Positions 35,686 through 42,709 of a stretch of 64,000 nucleotides of DNA are shown in pieces. The DNA is from an uncultured Spirochaetaceae bacterium (GTDB taxonomy: Bacteria > Spirochaetota > Spirochaetia > Sphaerochaetales > Sphaerochaetaceae), in the NCBI GenBank assembly GCA_944392965.1, contig CALXYM010000010.1:1-64000 (forward strand). Reading direction: 5' to 3'. The notes under the pieces were generated by a model, which was given only the letters and a program-made list of their open reading frames with translations, was not told where the DNA came from and ran no database searches. Position 1 is the first letter of the stretch, and each line of letters opens with the position of its first letter. A program made the position numbers and the translations under genes.

Positions 35686-37038
35686 ATGAGAGAAGAGAGA
35701 ATCACATTCGCAAAAATAATGAATCACATTAAGGAAAGTGAGAAGGATTACCTGATAAGAACCACAGGAAGCATAAAAGGAAAGACGGCAGAGAAAGATG
35801 TTGCGGGACAGAATTACCTATATAAGAGGGAAGGCATGGAAAGCGAGGTCATTGAAGTCCGACTTATAGACAACATCTCAGGATCCATGTTGAATGAGGC
35901 TTTGCAACTCACGATCACACGATATCCCTATCTATTGACGAAACTGGTTGAGAAAGATGGTGATTTCTACATGATAAGAAACGATATTGGTTTGTTCGCA
36001 AGAAAATCGAGACGCCTGGAAAAACTTGGAAGCATAAGATGTAATTACCATCTTGTAGATGTGACATACGAGAAGAACTCGGTGTTCATATCATTTCATC
36101 ACGCCTTATGTGATGGCAGGGGGATAAAACCATTCATAGAGACACTGCTCTATTATTACTGTCATTTCCGATACAAAATTAATACTCCTGCAGAAGGGAT
36201 AAGGCTCGCAAACACGCCTCTTTTAAAAGGAGAGACGGATGATCCGTTTATGAACGAGTATGATTATGACAGGACGAAGATGTTCAAAGAGAAAAACAGG
36301 GAGGCATTTCCCCTTCCTGAAAATGAGAATACTTTCTTAAGCGATTACCGGTATGAAATGAATATGGATCATGATCAGTTCCTAAGTAAGTCCAGAGAAA
36401 TAGGTGCAAGCCCTGCTATAATGCTTGCCCTCCTCATGAATAAGGCAATTGCAGAACTAAATCCAGATTATGAAAAACCAATTAGAGCGAACATAGCGAT
36501 GGATATGAGGAACATCCTAGGTTTTCCAAACACGTTTAAAAACTGTGTAAGAACAATAAGCCTTCCCTATAACAAGGAATTTGCCTCACGCTCAAAAGAG
36601 GATCAGGTAAAGGAGTACAGGAAAATACTAAAAGAGGAAAGGGATCCAGATCTTACAAAGAAGGAAGCGAACGCAATAATCGGACTTTTCAAGAAATTGG
36701 ATGAATTGAAAGGATACGAGGAGAAAAAGAGAATCATGGATTTTTTTGAAACCATGAGACTTGATACCTACATCATAAGCTATCTAGGTACTTTCATCCT
36801 GGATGGTTATGAACAGTACATAGATAGCATACATCTGTACAACTCAGGAGCTTCAGGGCTTGGAATCAACATGATTGCAACAGGAACGAAGTTCACCCTG
36901 GATTTCAAACAGAGCTTCCCCTCCTCGAAATATGTTAGAGCGTTTGCTAAAGAGCTTGAGATCATGGGTATAGACTATGATCTGAGCGAACGCATAGATT
37001 TTACAACGCCGAAAGACGGGATAATAAAAAGAATCTGA
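35686..37038 (+). CDS. Condensation-superfamily acyltransferase (alcohol-acetyltransferase-like)
   Basis: A 450-residue protein of the CoA-dependent acyltransferase/condensation fold. The active-site HHxxxDG motif is present as F-H-H-A-L-C-D-G-R-G at residues 138-147. The C-terminal half has the matching second lobe (SYLGTFILDGYEQYIDSI). It resembles the stand-alone alcohol acetyltransferase/PapA-like group and has no carrier protein or adenylation domain nearby. It is preceded by a GAGGAAGG ribosome site. The acyl acceptor is unknown. Confidence 0.75.
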   Translation: MREERITFAKIMNHIKESEKDYLIRTTGSIKGKTAEKDVAGQNYLYKREGMESEVIEVRLIDNISGSMLNEALQLTITRYPYLLTKLVEKDGDFYMIRNDIGLFARKSRRLEKLGSIRCNYHLVDVTYEKNSVFISFHHALCDGRGIKPFIETLLYYYCHFRYKINTPAEGIRLANTPLLKGETDDPFMNEYDYDRTKMFKEKNREAFPLPENENTFLSDYRYEMNMDHDQFLSKSREIGASPAIMLALLMNKAIAELNPDYEKPIRANIAMDMRNILGFPNTFKNCVRTISLPYNKEFASRSKEDQVKEYRKILKEERDPDLTKKEANAIIGLFKKLDELKGYEEKKRIMDFFETMRLDTYIISYLGTFILDGYEQYIDSIHLYNSGASGLGINMIATGTKFTLDFKQSFPSSKYVRAFAKELEIMGIDYDLSERIDFTTPKDGIIKRI

Positions 37039-37980
37039 TCAGACTATCCGGTTTTCCCTTCCTCCGGAAAGAAAACTTCTAAGATTATCCACGGCAATCG
37101 CCAGAAGCCTTTTACGCGTCTCCACGGGAGCCCATGCAATGTGAGGAGTGATTACCGTTTTCGGATGTTTTGACAACCTGTTATCAACAGGAGGTTCTGT
37201 TGATAGAACATCTGCACAGTAATAGCTGAGGATTCCGTCATCAAGAGCGTTCATGATGGCCTCCTCATTAACAAGGGGACCACGCGAGACGTTTATAAGG
37301 ATCGCACCTCTCTTCACCTTTGCAAGTGTTGAGGAATTGATCATCTCCTTCGTACTATCAGAGAGAGGACAATGCAGTGTGATTATATCGCTCTTGTCAA
37401 GAACATCATCAAAAGAGAGGGAGATGACCCCCTCTGCCTTTGAATGTGGAGAATACGCTATGACACGCATTTCGAAAGCTTTTGCAATCTCAGCAACCCT
37501 TTTCCCGATGTTTCCAAGACCTATTATCCCCAGCGTCTTTCCTTTCAGTTCAAATAAAGGCGAGAGCCAGTAGCAGAAATTAACTGACTTCTCCCACTCT
37601 CCCTTTTTCACACTCTCATCATGAAGAACAACCGAATTAGACAAGGAAAGGATGAAGGCAAACACGTGCTGTGCTACAGCGTCCGTACTGTAAGATGGTA
37701 TGTTTGTAACAGCGATACCCGCCTTTGCAGCTGCCTCTGTATCGATTATATTATACCCCGTGGCAGTAACACCTATGTATTTAAGCTGAGGAAGCCGAGA
37801 AAGAAGATCCTTTGAAAATGGAACCTTATTGGTTATGACGATATCCTTACCAGCACATCTAGAATATACCTCATCAGCTTTTGTAGTATCATGAATTTCA
37901 AAATCAGCAAGATCAGAAAATACAGAATATGATAAATCCCCGGGATTCAATGCATAGCCGTCAAGAATTATTCCTTTCAT
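37039..37980 (-). CDS. D-2-hydroxyacid dehydrogenase (NAD)
   Basis: A 313-residue member of the D-isomer-specific 2-hydroxyacid dehydrogenases, most like glycerate/hydroxypyruvate reductases. Signs are LGIIGLGNIGKRVAEIAKAF (NAD motif), INVSRGPLVNEEA with the substrate Arg, and the catalytic His in VITPHIAWAP. The ATG at 37980 is used; the open frame upstream is a hydrophobic stretch foreign to the family. It is convergent with the acyltransferase gene. Confidence 0.9.
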   Translation of the reverse strand: MKGIILDGYALNPGDLSYSVFSDLADFEIHDTTKADEVYSRCAGKDIVITNKVPFSKDLLSRLPQLKYIGVTATGYNIIDTEAAAKAGIAVTNIPSYSTDAVAQHVFAFILSLSNSVVLHDESVKKGEWEKSVNFCYWLSPLFELKGKTLGIIGLGNIGKRVAEIAKAFEMRVIAYSPHSKAEGVISLSFDDVLDKSDIITLHCPLSDSTKEMINSSTLAKVKRGAILINVSRGPLVNEEAIMNALDDGILSYYCADVLSTEPPVDNRLSKHPKTVITPHIAWAPVETRKRLLAIAVDNLRSFLSGGRENRIV

Positions 37981-38077
37981 AGGATGAATTCTCTCCGATA
38001 AGTATGCTTTGATGCAAGAGCATATGCTGAAAACAATATATAATAAAAACATGAGGCAAACTGAAATCTCATAAATC

Positions 38078-38106
38078 TTGACTGCAGAAAGAAATCAAAA
38101 TACTCT
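38078..38106 (+). promoter_or_regulatory. Promoter of the triple-repeat lipoprotein gene
   Basis: TTGACT (38078-38083), a 17-base spacer and TACTCT (38101-38106) lie 26 bases before the ATG. Confidence 0.62.
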
Positions 38107-38131
38107 GGATTAAAGGGAAAGGTGTGTTTCC

Positions 38132-39481
38132 ATGAAAAAGCTCTTAGGTATATTACTATCTGTTTTACTGATGGTTTATTTTATTTCTTGTTCTGCTGGC
38201 AGTCCAGAGCCTCCGGAGCAGGCAGAAGCAGGCAAAGGTTTCACTGTTGAAAGTGATGTAGCCTCAATTCTCAGCTGGAATGAACAGTCCATAAGTCGTG
38301 TTGTAGCAGGTGATCCGATTGTTGGCGTTCTTCTGCAATTTGATGAAGGGGATTCGTTCCGGATCGAGTTCATTGATGAGCTTAGATGCAACGGAGATGG
38401 AATGGCTTACAATTATATCCTTCATGTTCCAGAGATGATTGCAGAAATTTACAAAGAAGGCGGCGGACATAATCCGGAATCTGGAAATCCTTTCTGGTGG
38501 TACATGTCAACCTATTTTAATCTGTCAATGCAGGAGTTCAAAGACAGTTACTACAAAGCATTGAACTTTCTGATAGGTAAAGTCGGACAAACACTGCCTT
38601 TACCTGAAGTCGGAAAAGTGAAAAACAATTGGACTTCCTCTTATGATGAAGACTTGGACTTAGTAGAACCAATTGAGATTGAAGAGAAGACATTGACCCT
38701 GATAGATCCAGATCCGCAAACTGTATTAAATGATATAAGCATAACGCATCAAAATAATGGCCCTTTCACTCAAGGCGATGGGTACGGCGACATTATTGAC
38801 CGGGCATTCTATATCAGTCCAAAAGGAACCCTGTATTATCCTATGGCTCTTGCCGATGTATATGAACAGTATAAGGGAGAGTACAGGCTGAATGGTAACC
38901 CGCTGTGGATGTATTCAGAAACCTATTTCGACATTTCACTGTCTGATGTGAAAATCCATGGAATTGACATATTGATAGACAAATTAAGACAAGCCGAGTC
39001 TTTGCCATATCCAACTGTCGAAGCTTATAAAGAAGAAGCGAACAATCCTGAAGAAGATGACTTGTCAATGTTTGAAGAATACTTTAATCGGAAATATGAA
39101 TTTCTTGGTGTGGAAAGCAGTGTGGAAGTCACAGATGAATTCATTCCCGCAAGAAAAACTAGCAGCCAGCTGACAGGCGATCTTATCGGGAATAAGGAGA
39201 ATTATGAAAAGTGCTGGAATACATTCTCTATTGTAGATGATAATGGTCCAAAGATTTACTATCCTGTCGTTTTAGATTATCTGTACATGGAATACTCTGG
39301 GATGAATCATACCAGCGGTGACGCTTTGTGGTGGTATCTTGAGTGTTATTTCAGTGAAGATAATCTCACATTTGAAAGACTGGAAGAAGATGGCCTGGGT
39401 ATCTTAATGAAATTCCTTATTGAAAAAGGAGAATTGCCTTTTCCAAGCTTAGAAGATTACAGCGAAAAGCTTGACAAGTAA
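38132..39481 (+). CDS. Putative lipoprotein with three internal repeats
   Basis: A 449-residue protein with a lipoprotein signal ending F-I-S-C (Cys20). The mature part contains three related units, at about residues 90-165, 217-302 and 355-449. Each has an 'YYP..L..vY..Y' segment, then G-[NDA]-x-[FL]-W-x-Y-x3-Y-F (at 118-129, 255-266 and 396-407), a helix, and a closing LP[LYF]P motif. I know no family name for this repeat. It is acidic, presumably surface- or periplasm-exposed, and has its own promoter and terminator. Confidence 0.75.
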   Translation: MKKLLGILLSVLLMVYFISCSAGSPEPPEQAEAGKGFTVESDVASILSWNEQSISRVVAGDPIVGVLLQFDEGDSFRIEFIDELRCNGDGMAYNYILHVPEMIAEIYKEGGGHNPESGNPFWWYMSTYFNLSMQEFKDSYYKALNFLIGKVGQTLPLPEVGKVKNNWTSSYDEDLDLVEPIEIEEKTLTLIDPDPQTVLNDISITHQNNGPFTQGDGYGDIIDRAFYISPKGTLYYPMALADVYEQYKGEYRLNGNPLWMYSETYFDISLSDVKIHGIDILIDKLRQAESLPYPTVEAYKEEANNPEEDDLSMFEEYFNRKYEFLGVESSVEVTDEFIPARKTSSQLTGDLIGNKENYEKCWNTFSIVDDNGPKIYYPVVLDYLYMEYSGMNHTSGDALWWYLECYFSEDNLTFERLEEDGLGILMKFLIEKGELPFPSLEDYSEKLDK

Positions 39482-39508
39482 TACTGAGGCATTTTCGTAT
39501 GGCTTTCT

Positions 39509-39539
39509 GGAGACTCCTCAATCGGATCTCCATTTTTTA
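39509..39539 (+). terminator. Terminator of the triple-repeat lipoprotein gene
   Basis: An 8-bp stem with one bulge (GGAGA-C-TCC / GGA-TCTCC) is followed by ATTTTTT, 27 bases after the stop. Confidence 0.72.
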
Positions 39540-39645
39540 CCTGATGAATTGCAGCAGAAAAAATGTGAGTACTGAATTCTAACTGAATAGCATCTGATGC
39601 ATATGTATCTATGCATTATTGTTAGTAAGAGCAATAATTGGATGT

Positions 39646-40815
39646 ATGAAAAGACTGGTTTGCCTTTTGCTGATTTTATCCTCGTTTATAAATTCTTTAT
39701 GTGCTACAGGTGATCCGATCAGCTACATTTATAACTTCCTCGTGGAGAATCATCCTGATTTCTACAACAGCGTTGATGAGGCCAGGGCAAAAGAGATTCT
39801 TTCTGCACAGATAGCAAAACCAAAGAAAAGTGATGTTGATACATTCTTTTCCTTGCAGACTGTTGCATCAATCGCTCATGACTCTCACACGTCAGCAGTA
39901 CTGACATCTGACCTGTTTTCTCTGATGAAGATCTATCCGGTTGTTTTCGATTTCTTTGGTGATAATCTAGTCGTTGCTGCTGTCAGCTCCGTATATGAAG
40001 ACTGCTTAGGCAAAACAGTTGAAAAAATCAATGGAACAAGCATCGATAAAATAATTGAACTGTCCCGTGCTGTTGTTCCACATGACAATGATGTTTATCT
40101 GAAACTGCAGCTTAAGAACAACTATCTGTCATTTGAAGACTTCTTATCAGAGATAGGACTTAGGCAGAATAAGCTGAATCTAAGCTTTTCTGACGGAACA
40201 ACAGCAAGCCTTGAATCAATTCCGTGGCTGGATTTTTCCTCAACACCTCTGTCTCATCTCAGACAAGCATATCCTCAAACACTAGGTGCCGATTCATTCT
40301 ACAGTGCCTATCTTCTGGAGCCGTCAGGAGCCCTGCTGATAAACTACCATGCCTGTACTGAGATGCCTGCCTATCCCTTCTCATCCTTTGTCTCTGATGT
40401 TTCGGCAGTGCTTGACGAATACACTATTGATACTGTCATCATCGACCTGCGGTACAACAGCGGTGGAAACAGCGAAATAATCAATCCTCTTGCAGACGAG
40501 CTGAAAAAGTGTAACCTGGTTGTCTATGTGCTGATTGATGAAGGTACTTTCTCTTCTGCCGTGCTCAATGCACAGATGCTGAAGGAGGAGCTTGGCGCTG
40601 TACTTGCTGGCCGACCGTCAGGTGGAAGCGCAAGCCACTACGGCGAGGTGAGAGTGCAGGAAATACCTGACAGTTCCTTCTCTTTCTCCTATTCTACAAA
40701 GTTCTTTGACGGAGGGCAGTCAGGTCCTCTCCAACCAGATATACTCATTGAGAAGAATATTGATGACTATATCAGAGGAACTGACACTGATCTGAAGGCT
40801 CTGGGCCTGATTTAA
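39646..40815 (+). CDS. Exported S41-family peptidase-like protein
   Basis: A 389-residue protein with a Sec signal (MKRLVCLLLILSSFINSLCA) and a C-terminal S41 (tail-specific protease/C-terminal processing) domain. TVIIDLRYNSGGNSE is the family's hallmark, and the nucleophile Ser should lie in the G-T-F-S-S-A segment, followed by LAGRPSGGSASHYGE. There is no clear PDZ domain. The start at 39646 gives the signal peptide; the upstream start at 39619 would bury it. Codon choice leans more to CTG than the neighbours, a weak hint of different origin. Confidence 0.8.
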   Translation: MKRLVCLLLILSSFINSLCATGDPISYIYNFLVENHPDFYNSVDEARAKEILSAQIAKPKKSDVDTFFSLQTVASIAHDSHTSAVLTSDLFSLMKIYPVVFDFFGDNLVVAAVSSVYEDCLGKTVEKINGTSIDKIIELSRAVVPHDNDVYLKLQLKNNYLSFEDFLSEIGLRQNKLNLSFSDGTTASLESIPWLDFSSTPLSHLRQAYPQTLGADSFYSAYLLEPSGALLINYHACTEMPAYPFSSFVSDVSAVLDEYTIDTVIIDLRYNSGGNSEIINPLADELKKCNLVVYVLIDEGTFSSAVLNAQMLKEELGAVLAGRPSGGSASHYGEVRVQEIPDSSFSFSYSTKFFDGGQSGPLQPDILIEKNIDDYIRGTDTDLKALGLI

Positions 40816-40926
40816 CAAATCTCCTCTCCTTTACGGATTGTTTTTCTTTATTTTAAACAGATGAAGTACCTAGGTCTTGAACTGAAGCCGCTACTGAGAG
40901 AGAATTGCATCAGAGGGAGGTAAATA

Positions 40927-41217
40927 ATGCTGAAATTCATTGGCTGTTTTCTTGTTGCTATTGCAGTTTTCGTTGGCCTTGCCGTTCTGATAGTCGGTCT
41001 GACTCTGGATTATTATGATTACTTTTACCCAATGCGGCTGATTCTCATCCTGGCTGGCCTGTTCATTGCGCTTTTCGGCTCAATTCCAGGTCTTCTTCTG
41101 GCTGCTATTGGATCGATAAATAAGTCTGTTAAGGAAATCAACTTAAGAACAGAGAAGATGCATAAGGACTTTTCTGATGCTCTTACTGCTATTGCCAGTA
41201 ACACTGAAAGAACGTAG
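40927..41217 (+). CDS. Small membrane protein, 96 aa
   Basis: Two membrane helices (about 3-28 and 36-63) and a charged C-terminal helix (SVKEINLRTEKMHKDF). I do not recognise it. A GGGAGG site precedes the ATG by about nine bases. It is 111 bases after the S41 gene in the same direction. Confidence 0.6.
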   Translation: MLKFIGCFLVAIAVFVGLAVLIVGLTLDYYDYFYPMRLILILAGLFIALFGSIPGLLLAAIGSINKSVKEINLRTEKMHKDFSDALTAIASNTERT

Positions 41218-41235
41218 GCTGACTTCCAGCTGTTC

Positions 41236-41364
41236 CTAACTGCTGGCATAAATCGGCGTCGGTCCGTCTGCTGAGCCTATTATGTCCTCGTCTACCCCGT
41301 TCTGAGCACAGGAGAAAATGAGAAGGACAAGTACAGTGCTGCTTCCATAGCATCCGCTTAGCAC
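41236..41364 (-). pseudogene. Remnant of a small lipoprotein with an IGSADGPT motif
   Basis: A 42-codon minus-strand frame opens with GTG. It reads a hydrophobic run ending in a lipobox-like LLIFSC, then AQNGVDEDIIGSADGPTPIY and a stop. The (I)IGxADGPTxI(Y/F) string also occurs in sodium-pumping decarboxylase beta subunits, and in short exported proteins often named after them. There is no positively charged start to the signal in this frame, but the adjacent frame upstream encodes KRMLWKQ, so a frameshift near 41340 probably split an original lipoprotein gene. Confidence 0.45.
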
Positions 41365-41389
41365 AGTTTTGCATCAGCATGATTAAAAC

Positions 41390-41600
41390 TTACTGTCCGG
41401 ACGTAAAGAAGCCTGTCCTGCCGTCATTAGCAGCCTCACTCCATCAGCTCAGCTGCCTGAATTTCTTCCCGATGCAGGCGGCCTTGATGCTCATCAAAGG
41501 AGTTGAGATCTCATCCCCGCACCAGGCCATCTGCCTAGGTTGTTTCTTCTCAGCTGAGGCGGCAGAGCTTTGACATAGGTTTCACTTTCATTATTATCCT
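41390..41600 (-). pseudogene. Degenerate small zinc-ribbon ORF, copy A
   Basis: On the minus strand MKVKPMSKLCRLS runs to a TGA. The next frame continues AEKKQPRQMAWCGDEIS and on to FRQLS, then TGA, and after that a further in-frame 17 codons. Read across one frameshift, it aligns with copy B (41835-42013) at C-x-L...E-x-K...C-G, and in the following non-coding bases (GCAGGACA). It is a decayed relative of copy B. Confidence 0.3.
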
Positions 41601-41834
41601 GAACTCTAAAATATTAACAATGAAGAATATATAGAAACAGTAAAGTTCATATTAAACTAAAGAAATAGGATAGCGACTCATCTAAGGAACATGATAAGAA
41701 TAACTATCAAAAAAAAGACATTATGGCTATTTAATTTTAATGTTAAAAGGAATTAGGAAGAAATCCGCTAATTTATAAAGTTAGCCGCCAGAATCCGACA
41801 AGGCTTGTCCTGCCGGATGAAGGCGGCAATGATC
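41601..41834. other. AT-rich gene-less spacer
   Basis: This is the core of an 857-base stretch without an intact gene (41218-42074). The A/T-rich part shows no ORF with a ribosome site, no tRNA and no clear hairpin with a T run. The flanking pieces hold the decayed small genes listed separately. Confidence 0.5.
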
Positions 41835-42013
41835 ATCTGATCTTGTAATCGGCAAATACATGTCCACAGGATTGGCAGACATATGCCTCCGCCTTGTTTT
41901 CAAGAGCAAGAGGGCAAGATCCATCATTCCTGTCAGGCTTGTCTTGAAGGTCGTTGACAAATAGAATTCAAGTTATTATGTCTGCCCGTTTTTCTGCCCA
42001 CAAGTTTTCCATC
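41835..42013 (-). pseudogene. Small zinc-ribbon ORF with in-frame TGA, copy B
   Basis: An ATG (42013) opens MENLWAEKRADIIT, then a TGA. The same frame continues for 44 codons ending in a ribbon-like SCPLALENKAEAYVCQSCG followed by HVFADYKIR and a stop. The Cys pattern (C-x14-C-x2-C) is that of a small zinc ribbon. The internal stop suggests decay; readthrough as selenocysteine is unlikely. Confidence 0.35.
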
Positions 42014-42074
42014 TAACGTACAGATAAAAGAAAAACCTAACTAATTCCATCCTTCAGAATCAGTTAGGCTTAAG

Positions 42075-42146
42075 AGCGAAAGACGGGACTTGAACCCGCG
42101 ACATCCACCTTGGCAAGGTGGAGCTCTACCACTGAGCTACTTTCGC
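42075..42146 (-). tRNA. tRNA-Gly (GCC)
   Basis: The cloverleaf has acceptor GCGAAAG/CTTTCGC, anticodon loop TTGCCAA (GCC) and T-arm CGGG-TTCAAGT-CCCG. Last gene of the five-tRNA run. Confidence 0.96.
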
Positions 42147-42158
42147 AAATCTTGGTCT

Positions 42159-42238
42159 TGCGAGAGGCGGGACTCGAACCCGCAAGCCGAAGCACTAGTT
42201 CCTAAGACTAGCGTGTATACCAATTCCACCACTCTCGC
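42159..42238 (-). tRNA. tRNA-Leu (UAG)
   Basis: A class II tRNA with a long variable arm: acceptor GCGAGAG/CTCTCGC, anticodon stem CTAGT/ACTAG, loop CTTAGGA (UAG), and discriminator A. Confidence 0.95.
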
Positions 42239-42273
42239 AGTATAAATCACCACTTTCGTAGTGCTTGGTATAG

Positions 42274-42346
42274 TGAGCCGCAAAGGGATCGAACCTTTGA
42301 CCCGCAGATTAAGAGTCTGCTGCTCTACCAGCTGAGCTAGCGGCCC
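42274..42346 (-). tRNA. tRNA-Lys (CUU)
   Basis: Acceptor GGGCCGC/GCGGCTC with one G-U pair, anticodon stem GCAGA/TCTGC, loop CTCTTAA (CUU), T-arm AAAGG-TTCGATC-CCTTT. Confidence 0.96.
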
Positions 42347-42361
42347 AATTTGTTTACTCTA

Positions 42362-42434
42362 TGCGCCCGACAGGACTCGAACCTGTAACCTGCGGATTCG
42401 AAGTCCGACGCTCTATCCGTTGAGCTACGAGCGC
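42362..42434 (-). tRNA. tRNA-Arg (UCG)
   Basis: Acceptor GCGCTCG/CGGGCGC, anticodon stem TCGGA/TCCGC with one mismatch, loop CTTCGAA (UCG), and T-arm ACAGG-TTCGAGT-CCTGT. Confidence 0.95.
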
Positions 42435-42443
42435 TTGGTTTTG

Positions 42444-42516
42444 GGTGGAAGAAGGGATTCGAACCCTCGACAACCAGATCCACAATCTGGCGCTCTACCA
42501 CTGAACTACTTCCACC
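42444..42516 (-). tRNA. tRNA-His (GUG)
   Basis: Acceptor GTGGAAG/CTTCCAC, loop TTGTGGA (GUG). The extra G-1 (42516) faces C73 (42444), the identity pair of tRNA-His. First gene of the tRNA operon. Confidence 0.96.
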
Positions 42517-42561
42517 ATAATGGAAATTCCATGGCTCTGCCAGTGCAATTTCAACGTGTGA

Positions 42562-42592
42562 TACTATGCCCTAAAAGTGGGGAATGTGTCAA
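42562..42592 (-). promoter_or_regulatory. Probable promoter of the five-tRNA operon
   Basis: A perfect TTGACA (42587-42592) lies about 70 bases upstream of tRNA-His on the minus strand, with a GCATAGTAT -10 region at 42562-42570. The -10 hexamer is not a clean match. Confidence 0.55.
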
Positions 42593-42709
42593 CAGGTTTG
42601 TAAAAAATATTTTACGTATTTTCGATATTAATTACGCTTTTACATCATAGACACAAAACCGATGCCTTTAAAGGTGAATTTCTGTTATACTTATTTAAGG
42701 AGAATGTGA

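Noticed and set aside
41379-41573. A 64-codon plus-strand frame with several cysteines
   Set aside because: It lies antisense to degenerate copy A, has no ribosome site, and its cysteines do not form a ribbon pattern. The minus strand explains the region better.
41835-42013. Selenocysteine reading of the in-frame TGA in copy B
   Set aside because: No SECIS-like hairpin directly follows the TGA, the residue is not at a plausible redox site, and the related copy A is also broken. Simple decay is the easier reading.
42420-42650. A 76-codon plus-strand frame containing GGRRDSNPRQPDPQSGALPL
   Set aside because: It is the well-known false frame created by reading antisense through tRNA genes (here tRNA-His). 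It has no ribosome site.
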